Below are positions 1-8,811 of a stretch of 39,984 nt of DNA, in pieces; the first letter of the stretch is position 1; each line of letters starts with the position of its first letter. The notes under the pieces are model-generated. The model did not search any database and was not told the DNA's origin. It saw nothing but the letters and a program-made list of their open reading frames with translations. The position numbers were made by a program, and so were the translations under genes. The DNA comes from a virus: the IMG/VR virus record IMGVR_UViG_3300005939_000003, positions 1-39,984 of that record; one strand, given 5' to 3'.

Positions 1-39
1 CTTGTTAGTAGATTTTGAACAAGAAACCTAGAGAAATAA
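1..39 (+). CDS. C-terminal end of the membrane-anchored coiled-coil protein (rest at 39494)
   Basis: The first 12 codons plus TAA are the last codons of the gene starting at 39494, repeated here because the circular sequence overlaps itself. One of the codons is UGA, read as glycine. It is not a separate gene. Confidence 0.9.
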
Positions 40-80
40 CCTTTTATATTAATTATATTAAAAAAAATGAACTCTACATG
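1..80. repeat. Terminal direct repeat marking the circular junction (copy 1)
   Basis: These 80 bases are identical to the last 80 bases of the window (39905-39984). The frame of the final gene continues exactly through the junction and stops at 37-39. This is the signature of a circular (or circularly permuted, headful-packaged) genome opened at an arbitrary point by assembly. Because the repeat lies inside a gene and is short, I do not read it as a packaged terminal repeat, though sequence alone cannot exclude that. Confidence 0.9.
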
Positions 81-333
81 ACTATGACCATCAGTGGAAA
101 AAATGCCTGAATTATCTTTCTGACAAAAGTCAGTTTGATTAAGATTTAATCCTAGTTGAGATGATCAGGTATGAAAACTTAAACAACTATATGCTACAAT
201 TATTGATAAAATGGATGCATTAAGAAATTCAGAATGAGCATGAAAAGAGACTAAAAGACTAGCAAGTATTGCTATTACAGAAGCACAATCTGCACAAATG
301 CGAGCAGTAAAGGCACAAACACGAAGTGATTAA
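67..333 (+). CDS. Acb2-like anti-CBASS cyclic-nucleotide sponge
   Basis: The 88-residue product resembles the Acb2/Tad1 hairpin family, small phage proteins that bind and sequester cyclic di- and trinucleotides made by bacterial CBASS defence, so that the effector is not activated. Seen here: an N-terminal LRFNPSGDDQV segment (25-35), a predicted helix KLKQLYATIIDKMDAL (37-52), then a second helix from ETKRLASIAITEA to SAQMRAVKAQTR (61-86). The F-N-P-S opening and the A-Q-M-x-A-V-K-A-x-T ending are what I recognise from the family. Length fits. All eight glycines are UGA, so in a standard-code cell it would stop at codon 5. It lies just after the last early gene in the circle. Family assignment is by motif recall, not a search. 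Confidence 0.72.
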
Positions 334-364
334 ACTTTTTTATATATTATTACATTTAAACAAA

Positions 365-1078
365 ATGAAAAGAGCATTACAAAACTGACTTACAGTATTG
401 GCTATACTATGACTAGGATTCCTAATTTGATTAGTAATCTTTGGAGGAGCATGAGACGATTCAGCTAAGTTAGAACTAGCAGTAGAACAAAATGAAGTAT
501 TAGAAACAGATCTAGCAAATGCAGTAAAAAGATCAAACATGTTATTAACAGAAATTACAACATTGAAAGAAACACCAGTTATAGTAGTAGAAGAAGAAGC
601 AGAAGGAGCAATTGATATGATAGAAGATATTGTAGCAATATCAGAAAGACCAGCAGTAACTTATACAACTAAAGATGCTGAATGGAATTGGAGTTTAAAA
701 TCTAGCACATCAAAAAATGTATTCAGAAATCTTACAAAAGTTTCTTACATGGATTGACTAAATGCTACATTTGTTAAAGCACCGCAAGATGCTATTGGAT
801 GAAAATTAGTAGTAACATTAGATGTTGATGGAGTTGCATATTCTGCATATCCAATGCATACATGGAATGTTACGGTATGATATACTGATTGTAAAATCGC
901 AGGAGTTCTTGATAGAAATTCTTTTCCCGCAAAAAGAATTGTTGATTTATCAGAATTAAACTGTACAAAATGAATAGTGAATGTTATGGAAGATCTAAAA
1001 AACTGAGCAAGAATTGCCATATACCATGCAATGGATAATGGAATCAGTTATGATGGTCAAATCGACTTCTATAAATAA
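365..1078 (+). CDS. Membrane-anchored protein of unknown function
   Basis: 237 residues. The N-terminus has one clear membrane segment (about residues 8-28: L-T-V-L-A-I-L-G-L-G-F-L-I-G-L-V-I-F), then a helical acidic stretch (about 33-90) likely to be a coiled coil. A compact C-terminal domain (about 95-237) is rich in beta-type residues and contains two cysteines. This suggests a soluble domain held at the membrane, with topology unclear. I do not recognise the domain. It follows the Acb2-like gene by 31 bases and precedes the RNA-gene stretch, so it may belong to the same accessory or host-interaction block. A role in exclusion or counter-defence is only a guess from position. Confidence 0.8.
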
Positions 1079-1086
1079 AACTACAC

Positions 1087-1171
1087 ACGGCTTGGTAGCA
1101 CAAAGAGAGGGCTATCATGATCTCTAGCAAGGTGGGGCTACGGATACTGAATCATGTCATACGATTCGATT
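1087..1171 (+). ncRNA. Candidate structured RNA, unclassified
   Basis: No reading frame fits here, and the stretch is more GC-rich than its surroundings. Nested stems can be drawn: GTAGC 1095-1099 with GCTAC 1137-1141, enclosing AGAGA 1104-1108 with TCTCT 1121-1125; then GAATC 1149-1153 with GATTC 1163-1167 around a nine-base loop. The stretch begins directly after the AAAACTACACA leader that elsewhere precedes start codons, although no ATG frame follows. It lies just upstream of a tRNA. I could not fold it into a standard cloverleaf, so a divergent or long-variable-arm tRNA remains possible. Confidence 0.4.
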
Positions 1172-1200
1172 TGGGAGGTTTATTAAACATTTTCCTCCCA
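1172..1200 (+). other. Perfect 7-bp hairpin before the tRNA
   Basis: TGGGAGG (1172-1178) pairs exactly with CCTCCCA (1194-1200) around a 15-base AT-rich loop. No T-run follows, so it is not a typical terminator. It ends five bases before the tRNA and may be a processing signal or part of the upstream structured RNA. Confidence 0.5.
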
Positions 1201-1205
1201 TATAA

Positions 1206-1277
1206 TGCAGGGAGAGTGCTGGTTCTCGATCTCGTCTCATAAGCGAGGTTACGGTCGTTCGATTCGACACTCTGCAA
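1206..1277 (+). tRNA. tRNA with CAU anticodon (Met, or Ile if lysidinylated)
   Basis: A complete 72-nt cloverleaf. Acceptor TGCAGGG (1206-1212) pairs with CTCTGCA (1270-1276) with one G-T pair. D-stem GAG/CTC encloses a loop containing GG. Anticodon stem CTCGT/GCGAG (1231-1247) encloses loop CTCATAA with U33 and anticodon CAU at 1238-1240. The variable loop is GTTAC. The T-arm GGTCG-TTCGATT-CGACA has four good pairs plus a G-A mismatch at its base. Discriminator A1277, with no encoded CCA. The anticodon stem lacks the GGG/CCC pairs of initiator tRNA, so elongator Met or Ile2 is more likely. The D-stem is short and its spacing slightly irregular. Confidence 0.85.
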
Positions 1278-1302
1278 ACTTATTTATTATTTAAAACTAC
1301 AC

Positions 1303-1524
1303 ATGGAGAAATTAGAAATGGGAGACGTTGTTTATTACATTGAATGAGATACAATTCAATGACAAAGTATTATTTCAAATAAGCTAAGAAAAAAGATCGA
1401 AGAATCATGAATGCTATGGACTAAAGATCTAAAATTAGCTGAGAAAGCTTTAAGAGATAATTTATGAAAACAACTAGATGCTCATGTTAAAGATCAATTA
1501 GGAAAATTTATCCGTAACAAATAG
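1303..1524 (+). CDS. Hypothetical small protein upstream of terminase
   Basis: 73 residues, lysine-rich and predicted mostly helical after a short beta-like start (M-G-D-V-V-Y-Y-I). The start is well fixed: the ATG directly follows the leader TTTAAAACTACAC, shared with the genes at 6945 and 36937. It ends five bases before the small terminase gene, so it probably opens the packaging operon. Product not recognised. Confidence 0.75.
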
Positions 1525-1528
1525 AAGC

Positions 1529-2206
1529 ATGGTAAAAAAGACTTGAACAATGAAAGATCTAGCAAAACGTGCCAAAAAAACGTGAACAAGTACAGCAAAA
1601 ACCACAAAGATTAAGAAACAAATAGTTAAGAAGAAACAATCTAGAGACGAAAGAATCTTAGAAATTGAAATAAATAATAAGAAATGAATTAAAGTAAATA
1701 CCAACATATGAAAATGATCGCCTTCAAAATATAAACCTAAATATGTAAAAGAGATGCTTGAATATTTTGAGAATCATGTAAAATGATGATACTATGAAGA
1801 ATATATTACAGAAGAATTTGTATGAAAAAATTGAGTGATGAGGGAGAGAATCAACACTAGACCAAAAGCTCCACCACGATTTGAGTGATTTGCAATGAAA
1901 ATATGAGTTGATGTTAGAACACTTAGGAACTGGGCTACTGACAGAAATGAAGGTAAATTATTATATCCGTCTTTTTTTCTATCGTACAAGAGATGTTTGA
2001 GTATCCAACTAAGAATGCTTAAAGATCTAGGTATAACCTGACAATACAATTCAAGCATAGCTAAATTATTACTAAGTGCAGAGCATAGTATATTTGATCT
2101 AAGAGAAGATCAACAATCAACATCAGATTGAAAGAAGAAACAAGAACTTAATGAGAAAGACCTAATGGAGGAATTAGGAGAATTTTTTGCAAATTGAAAG
2201 AAATAA
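1529..2206 (+). CDS. terS: Putative terminase small subunit
   Basis: 225 residues. The gene abuts the large terminase directly (TAA then ATG with no gap), the usual position for the small subunit that recognises phage DNA and loads it onto the packaging motor. The N-terminus (1-60) is very basic (KKT.. LAKRAKKTG.. KQIVKKKQ). The middle (70-150) carries repeated aromatic and glycine positions. A segment around 140-185 (R-N-W-A-T-D ... L-S-I-Q-L-R-M-L-K-D-L-G-I-T) resembles the helix-rich DNA-binding part of small terminases. The C-terminus is acidic and helical (D-L-M-E-E-L-G-E-F). The assignment rests more on position and size than on a distinctive motif. Confidence 0.6.
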
Positions 2207-3874
2207 ATGACACAAGATTACACTTTAAATAATGTTATGGATGTACCTGAGAACTTTTTGATAGAAGAAATGTTAGATTTTTCTTGATTATCTAGAGAAG
2301 AAACATTGGAGAAGTGGAGATCAAACGTAAAATATTCAACAGAACAAAGAGACGAATATATAAAACAAGTACAGCACAACAATCTGAAAAAAAGAATATC
2401 TATAATGAGACGTGCTGAATGAGATAAAAAATTCCAAGAGTTTTATTTAGAACAATGTAAAAAGAGTCCATTAATGTTCTTTGCATTATTCTTATGGACA
2501 TATAATCCTAGACTAGATAAACCGCATCTACCGTTCATACCATATCCATTTCAAAACGATTTTATATTATCAATAGTTAATAGTATTGAGAAATGAGAAG
2601 AAGTATTTGTAGAGAAAACTAGAGACGTATGATTCTCATGGCAGATGATCTGAATATATACACGATGATGGTTATTTCACTGATGGAGTACATTATCATG
2701 ATCATATAAAGAGGATTATGTAGATGAGCAATGAAATATGGATAGTAACTTTGAAAGATATAGATACGTATTGTCTAGGCTTCCTGAGTGGATGCTACCT
2801 GACGATATGGCATCAAAATATATGAGTATATCATCAAAAGAAGATTGAGACAAAGAGATAGCAGGAGATTCATGACCTAACTTTTGAACATGATGACGTA
2901 GAAAAAGTGTATGGTTAGATGAGTTTGCATTATGGACTAGAGACTCTACTGCATTTAGAAAGACAAAGGATGTTACAGATTGCAGAATATTCTGATGAAC
3001 TCCTGAATGAACCAACAACGTATATTGAAAAGTAATGACCAACCATAAAGATTATAAACATTATTTATGTAAAAAGATCAGATTACATTGGCGTGATCAT
3101 CCACTAAAAACACAAGCATGGTATGATATGCAGAAAGCTACTAGAACAACATTAGATCTAGCAAAAGAGATAGATATAAGTTATGAAACATCAGTATCAT
3201 GAGCAGTTTATCCACTATTTACAAGGATGGCATCAAAAGGAACATTTGTATATGACATAAAGAGAAAAACATATTGATCATGGGATTTTGGTAGAGATTC
3301 AAATGCTTTTATATTATGGCAAAAGGATTATAAAACATGAATGTTATTTGTGATAAAAACATTTGAAAGAGTATGATGGCATATAAAAGACTTTGCATGA
3401 TTAGTAATATGAAAACCATATCAATGAAATAATCGAGCATATACTACTGAGGACTATGAGTTGATGGAGTATATGAGAATGATCAGATTTAGTGATCATT
3501 TCTGAGATCCATACAATTCTGATACTAAGACCACAGTACAAACTGAGACAATTAGAGAAGCATTGAGAGAAATGTGAATAAATTTAACAACAAATAGAAA
3601 ATCTACATTGAGAGAAAGAATCAATAAAACTCAATTAATGTTGAATAGAGTATTTTATGATAGCGAATGTCATGATCGAGAACAGGCAATAATTCAATCG
3701 CATTATCCACAAATAAAAGAATGATCTGAAAGTACATCAGAGAAGGATAAACCAGTACATGATGAGAACTCTCACTACAGAACAGCTACAGAATATTTTG
3801 CAGATAATGAACCAAATCATTTAGAAGATCCAAGCGATTGATGAGTTGTCGTTAATTCAACTTTATTAAATTAG
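2207..3874 (+). CDS. terL: Terminase large subunit (packaging ATPase and nuclease)
   Basis: 555 residues, the ATP-driven motor that packages DNA and cuts the concatemer. Walker A is KTRDVGFS (137-144), with UGA encoding Gly142. Walker B is SVWLDEFA with D238 and E239. The coupling motif reads C-R-I-F-G-G-T-P-E-G, both central glycines being UGA. The nuclease domain begins at YGSWDFGRD (D360), and the late HYRTATEYFAD region supplies the terminal acidic residue. Family and length are typical. These invariant glycines are the clearest proof in the window that UGA means glycine. Start ATG abuts the small-subunit stop. It ends in TAG, followed by a promoter-like repeat. Confidence 0.93.
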
Positions 3875-3876
3875 GC

Positions 3877-3904
3877 TTGATTTTTTAAAATAAACGAATA
3901 TAAG
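3877..3904 (+). promoter_or_regulatory. Promoter-like repeat upstream of portal (TTGATT-16-TATAAG)
   Basis: TTGATT (3877-3882) and TATAAG (3899-3904) are separated by 16 bases and sit directly after the terminase stop. The block CTTGATTTTTTAAA followed by GAATATAAGAAAAT recurs at 22020-22052 with the same spacing, again directly after a stop codon. Recurrence at two operon boundaries supports a promoter for the head genes. Here about 30 bases of leader remain before the portal ATG. Confidence 0.6.
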
Positions 3905-3935
3905 AAAATAAGTTTTAATTCCAACAATCTATTTT

Positions 3936-5828
3936 ATGGAATTCAAAGGAAAAGATTTAAAAAAGATTAAAGAGCTAACTATATCGGAGTTCACAACCAG
4001 TAAAAATGCTTCATCACAAAAGAGACAAACCATGAGAGACAGGACATGGCTCTATAATGTTTCTAACGTTGCGGACGAAAAAGTTAAAGTAAATCTTATC
4101 AGAAGTCTAACAAATTCATTATTAGCATTATATTATCAAGACAAATTGAGTATTAAATGGACAAGTAGAGACTTGTATCATTTTATTGAAGCTAGTAATT
4201 TTCAATCAGTATGTGAGTATGATTATGATAATCTTTCTATGGAAAAAGCAGATTATACTAATCAAAAAAATAGGTTCACAAAATGAGTATGAATCAGATT
4301 ATTAGACGGATGGGATGATCGTCAAGACTATAAGAATCCTAGCTACAAAGTAGTAGCACCTGAATCATGGTATCCTGATCCAAGTGGACATACATCAGCT
4401 GAGAACTTCCAATACATGGGATTTGAAAGAATTATGTCAGTGCAAGAAGTTAAAGCAAACTCAGATATTTGGATGAATACATGAAAAGTAGAAGCATGAC
4501 TTTCTCCTGATATGCAGGAAAAGATTGAATCAGATGCAAGTCCTAGAGATATGACAGCATTAGAAAAAGAATTATGATGATCAAATACAGTAATTTATGT
4601 ACATTATTCAAGATATAAAGGACTTCCAATACAAGTAACCATGCGAGGAGCATCAGAACTATTGGATGTTAGAGTTGTAGAACCATTGATTAGAAAGGTA
4701 AAAGGAAAAACAGAAGTCCTAAAATGGATTCCTGTATCTTTGAATTACTACGAACCTGTAGATTGAGATCCACGAGGAATTTGTCTATACGATATAGCAG
4801 AAGATAAACAGAAATTAAAGACATTGATGTATAATCTTATCAGAGTACAAGCCATCAAACAAGCATTATGAGGTAAAGTATTCTTAGATAAATCAATATA
4901 CTTCAAATCTAAAAAGATATTAGAGCAATGAGTACAATGACCACAATATATACCTGTTGATATTAAAAATAACGCAAATATAGGAAATATGATGTATAAT
5001 GAGCCAGTACAAGGAATGACTCAGGATGTATATAACTTCCCACAATTATTAGATCAACAAGTTCAAGATGATACAGGATTGAGTAGTTTGACTAGATGAG
5101 TAGCAGATCCAAATGCAGACACAGCACGTGAAGCTCAGATAGCACAGATGAATGCCAACATTAATTTGATACTCTGAAACAAAATAAACTCACGATGAGA
5201 AAAAGACTTTTGGGAGCTATGGTATCTTTATTATAAATTCTACTTCTCTGCTAAAGATGAGAAATATACAGAGCTTAATAGAGGTATATGACAATCATGA
5301 GACATATTCTCACGTAAGAATATCATAGGAGCAAACGATCCAAGACTACAAATCCAAAACAAATGAGAATTAGAGTCTAAGAATAAATCAGAATTAGCTA
5401 CTTTTGAGAGAATATATACATTGACTTTAAACGATCCTACTACTCCACCAGTTGCAAGAAGGTTTATGAAACGTAAACTTTATGCTATGCAATGAATGAG
5501 TTTAAGAGAGATCGAGCAATGATGTCCGTATACTCCAGAAGAATTGGATGCGAAAGATCATGTTATATTATTGAATAACAATATGCCTGTGATAATAGAA
5601 GATCCTAATGAAGATCATTACACATATCTTTGTATTTATCAATCAGCATTATCTACACCTGCAACAAAGTCAGCAATAGAAATGAGAAAGATGGCATATA
5701 TACAGAGCTGACAACAAGAATTGATGAATCAAGCATGACCAAATCAAGCAATGCAGAACCATGCTTCAAGACAATCACTATCTCAACAACCACAAAATTG
5801 ACCACAACCACTTTTAAATAATTACTAA
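3936..5828 (+). CDS. Portal protein
   Basis: 630 residues. It should form the dodecameric ring at one vertex of the procapsid through which terminase pumps DNA. It follows terminase and precedes scaffold and capsid, the standard order. Features seen: an N-terminal helical region, a wing-like region with D-W-Y/W-Y-P-D-P positions (about residues 135-160, APESWYPDPSG), a long helical segment with D-K-Q-K-L-K-T-L-M-Y-N-L (about 287-300), a D-D-T-G-L-S-S-L-T-R-G segment (about 380-390) of the type that precedes the stem and crown helices in podovirus portals, and a glutamine/asparagine-rich C-terminal tail that could form a barrel. The size fits P22-like and N4-like portals. Function is inferred from order, length and these segments. 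Confidence 0.8.
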
Positions 5829-5836
5829 AACTACAC

Positions 5837-6229
5837 ATGTTAATACTTACACAAGAAGAAAAAGACTTATTATGACAAGAAGGAGTTAAAGCACTTATTG
5901 ATGAATTTACAAGAGCATTTTTGGTAAATAAGATCAAACAAACTCAACTTCCTGAAACTATTAAAAAACTAGAAGATTGGTTTACAGATGAAGGTTATGA
6001 TTACAATCATCTTTATTCTAACGAAGAATTTAAAGAAGAAACTATCAAAAAATTCCCTGATGTAAAAGATCCAATGGAATTAGTAAAACAATGAGAATTG
6101 ATCAAAACAACCTACACAACTAAGTATTATAAACTTCAAGAAGAACTGGCAAGCTGAGTTGTATTAGAAAAAGAAATAGCAAAATCATGAATAGTATTGG
6201 CAGACTTAAAAAAACTTTTAACTAATTAA
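5837..6229 (+). CDS. Hypothetical protein of the head operon
   Basis: 130 residues, acidic and largely helical. The start directly follows the ACTAAAACTACAC leader. The C-terminal part (about 80-128) has heptad-like spacing (L-Q-E-E-L-A-S-G-V-V-L-E-K-E-I). It lies between portal and scaffold, so a head-assembly or portal-associated role is likely from context. I do not recognise the family. Confidence 0.75.
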
Positions 6230-6240
6230 TTTACACACAA

Positions 6241-6918
6241 ATGACTGAAATGACACTAGAAGAAGTAAGAAAACAATATCTTGAAGTTCTAGGAAAAGAA
6301 CCAAGAAATCAAATCAAAAACAATATTGAAGCAATGCAAAAAGAAATTGAGAAAGCAAGAGTAGTTAGTTCAGAAAACACAGAAAATTGAACTAAAGAAG
6401 AAGTTAGTTCAGTAGATGAGACTAAAACTGAAGAAGTAGATGCACCTGATGCACCTTCTGATGAGACTATTGATCAAGGAGAACCTGATGCTGAACCAGT
6501 TGCACCAGTAGAAGAAGAAGTTGAAGAAGGATCAGTAAATCTAAAGATCAGAAAAATTCAACAGTTCTACGGAATAAATACTGTAGATCTATACGAAGAC
6601 GATAAACTTAAAGCACATGAAATCACAAAAGCAGAGATGACAGCTATCAAAAAATGGAGAGCTGATTCTTATGAAGTAAACGATATTGTATTAGACATAA
6701 ATTCAGCACCTGATTACATCCAAGAGATTATAAGATTCTATGGTATAACTATAGCAGATCTTAAATCTGAGAAATTAATTAAGGCAGTTGTATATGGAAA
6801 AGCTACAAAAGCAGATGCAAAATTGGATAAGAAAATACATCAATTAAATGAATACTACCTAAAATTAGTAAAAGAAAACACAGTAAAAAGTGGAGACTAT
6901 GCAGATACTTATCTGTAA
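6241..6918 (+). CDS. Hypothetical head-region protein with acidic linker
   Basis: 225 residues in three parts. An N-terminal helical segment (1-45) is followed by a low-complexity linker rich in E, D, P, V and A (45-100). The C-terminal half shows two copies of a similar module: I-R-K-I-Q-Q-F-Y-G-I-N-T-V-D-L-Y-E-D-D-K-L (about 103-125) and I-Q-E-I-I-R-F-Y-G-I-T-I-A-D-L-K-S-E-K-L (about 160-180). The repeated F-Y-G-I-x-x-x-D-L core also echoes the EFYGVKLRELEK segment of the next gene. These look like small helical modules of shared origin. Role unknown, probably virion or assembly related. Confidence 0.75.
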
Positions 6919-6944
6919 TATTTATTATTTAAAACTACACACAC

Positions 6945-7538
6945 ATGTCAAACGATCGAATGCAATGATCAGGTTACACTGATTTTGCCAAAACACATCA
7001 AGACAAATTACAATGGGGTAAGGTTATAGTTCAATTTGCAACAGAAAAGAATATGAATCCAATAGATCTTACAACAGAAAAGCTTATAGAATTCTGAGTA
7101 TTGCAGGCAAATTTAAAACCAGCAATGATGGCAGTAGTGGACAAAATCATAGAATTTTATTGAGTAAAACTACGGGAGCTAGAGAAATGAACGGATATTG
7201 TTGAAAGATATTGAGTAAAACCAAACCATCTAGATACAATTCTGCAACACTCTGATATTTGAGTAGCTTACAGGAACTTTAAAAGACAATACACATGAGA
7301 GGAAGCAGATCACTCTGATTGATCAATACATAGTAATGATATATCAGACGAGGATATTCCAACATCACAAGCTCATGTTGATCAAGACCTTTGAGAAGAA
7401 AAGATATTAAAACAAATGAAAACTACTGAAAGGGAGAATCTATTGAAACTTATTGAAACTGAACAAGATAAAGAAAAAATTAAACTGTATAATGCACAAC
7501 TAACAGTTTTAGATCTTGAACTTAAAACCAATGGTTAA
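6945..7538 (+). CDS. Hypothetical head-region protein sharing the FYG module
   Basis: 197 residues. Start follows the same TTTAAAACTACACAC leader as the gene at 1303. Residues 25-75 contain helical modules including I-I-E-F-Y-G-V-K-L-R-E-L-E-K and R-Y-G-V-K-P-N-H-L-D, similar to the repeated modules in the preceding gene. The C-terminal third (about 155-197) is a charged predicted coiled coil (E-R-E-N-L-L-K-L-I-E-T-E-Q-D-K-E-K). It overlaps the next gene by 8 bases, so the two are probably translationally coupled. Function unknown. Confidence 0.75.
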
Positions 7539-7824
7539 TATAGAGGATAAACATCTAAAGGCATTAATAGGAATAACTAAGAGTGAACATCGAGCCTGAT
7601 TCAAAGAATATTTGGAGATTAGAAGGCAAGAGGTAGAAGATACTATTCGATCGTTACAATTAGACTCTTATAAAGCAAATGGATCTACAGTTTTAATTAG
7701 AAGACGTGAGGTATTCAATGAGATAGCTACACTTAAAGAAGATGTTAATGCAGAATTGACTGTAAAAGATCTAGCATCAAGACATGAGAACTTTATGGAT
7801 GAACTGATAGAATCAATGAGTTAG
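7531..7824 (+). CDS. Hypothetical small helical protein
   Basis: 97 residues, strongly charged and predicted all-helical, with a single UGA glycine. It starts inside the last codons of the gene at 6945 and ends in TAG before a 155-base intergenic region, so it closes the portal-proximal gene group. Not recognised. Confidence 0.72.
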
Positions 7825-7878
7825 AATCAATTACTTAAATGTAATTCATTATATGGGTAGTTTGTAGGTTTACGTGTG

Positions 7879-7930
7879 TAGTTTCCTATAAACTATCCAA
7901 TATAATGGTTTGTACTGTTATAATGGTTTG
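7879..7930 (+). promoter_or_regulatory. Promoter-like cluster upstream of scaffold and capsid
   Basis: Two identical 12-base copies TATAATGGTTTG begin at 7901 and 7919, an 18-base period. Each contains a perfect -10 hexamer. Just upstream is a hairpin or operator-like inverted repeat, TAGTTT (7879-7884) with AAACTA (7890-7895) around CCTAT. No good -35 hexamer is visible. The arrangement fits one or two start sites, or a regulator site, for the highly expressed scaffold and capsid genes. Confidence 0.5.
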
Positions 7931-7979
7931 CGACACCATATATCAAAACCGTATCCTGAGAAGGAATATTTATCTTTTA

Positions 7980-8783
7980 ATGTTATGCACGATGACACAC
8001 ACCGAAGACGACAAAACTCTAGATGAGATGGAACAAAATCTAAACGATCTAGATCCGAATGATTTACACACTGAGACTAAGAAGGATGACGATTCATCAA
8101 AGGAAGATGAAGACGACAGCAATGCAGATGACAAAGCTGACGACACTAATCCTGACGATAAGTCTGATGACGATAAATCTGACGATGATTGAGAAGATGA
8201 TGACAAATGAGACGATCCTAATCCTGACAAGGATGAAGAACAGAAAAAAGAGGATAAGAAAACATGAGTCAAAAAACTTCTATCTCAAAGAAATGAATCT
8301 AGAGAAGAAGCTAAAGCTTTGAAAGAAGAATTAGCGGAAGCCAACGAAAGATTAGAAAAGATTAAGAAGTGAGAACTTGATGATGATTTCGATGACGATG
8401 CTGACAAGGACTTAGCACTAATTGATGCTAAACAAGATGTTAAGCTGGTTCAAAGAGACATCAACAAAGTGGAAAAGGGTATTGATAAGACAAGAACTTC
8501 TGAACTAGAAGATTTCATGACTGCCAATCCTGACTTAGACGATCTAAAAGACGACATTACGAAATTTGCTAAGGAAAATCCAAATCTATCTATGGATAAT
8601 GTGTCAAAGTTAGTAATAGCTGAGACTGATCCTACTAGATTATTGGATGAACAACAAATCAACAAACTTAAATGAGGGTTAAAAGTTTGAGGTAGAGATA
8701 ACAAAACGACTACGAGTAAACCATCCATTGACACTATGAACACTGACCAAATGGAAGCGGAATTAGAAAGTCAATTTGGATAA
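7980..8783 (+). CDS. Putative scaffolding protein
   Basis: 267 residues. It should guide capsid-protein assembly and leave before maturation. It lies directly upstream of the major capsid gene, as scaffolds do. The N-terminal third is an extreme acidic stretch of D, E, K, N and S (about 8-100, with DDKSDDD-type runs). It is followed by a coiled coil (about 105-130, E-A-K-A-L-K-E-E-L-A-E-A-N-E-R-L-E-K-I) and a helical C-terminal half ending E-A-E-L-E-S-Q-F-G. The ATG at 7980 follows TATTTATCTTTTA, as other starts here do; an internal ATG at 7992 is possible, and an upstream one at 7905 would add a cysteine-rich, unlikely extension. The reading rests on composition and position. Confidence 0.75.
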
Positions 8784-8811
8784 AACCATTTTATTTGCAA
8801 CTATTTAAATC

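Noticed and set aside
1-80. Packaged direct terminal repeat
   Set aside because: At 80 bp inside a coding region it is better explained as assembly overlap of a circular molecule, though read-end mapping would be needed to exclude it.
1201-1206. TATAAT before the tRNA as its promoter
   Set aside because: It overlaps the first base of the mature tRNA, leaving no room for a start site; the tRNA is more likely processed from a longer transcript.
2207-3874. UGA as tryptophan (code 4)
   Set aside because: It would place tryptophan in the Walker A loop and G-T-P motif of terminase, while ordinary TGG codons are already used for conserved tryptophans.
7905-7979. Upstream start for the scaffold gene
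   Set aside because: It adds a cysteine-rich, hydrophobic stretch unlike the rest of the protein and overlaps the TATAAT repeats; the ATG at 7980 has a normal leader.
8059-8250. Acidic repeat as a DNA-level tandem repeat or CRISPR-like array
   Set aside because: It is irregular GAT/GAC-rich coding sequence in the scaffold gene, without constant repeat or spacer units. I see no CRISPR array in the window.
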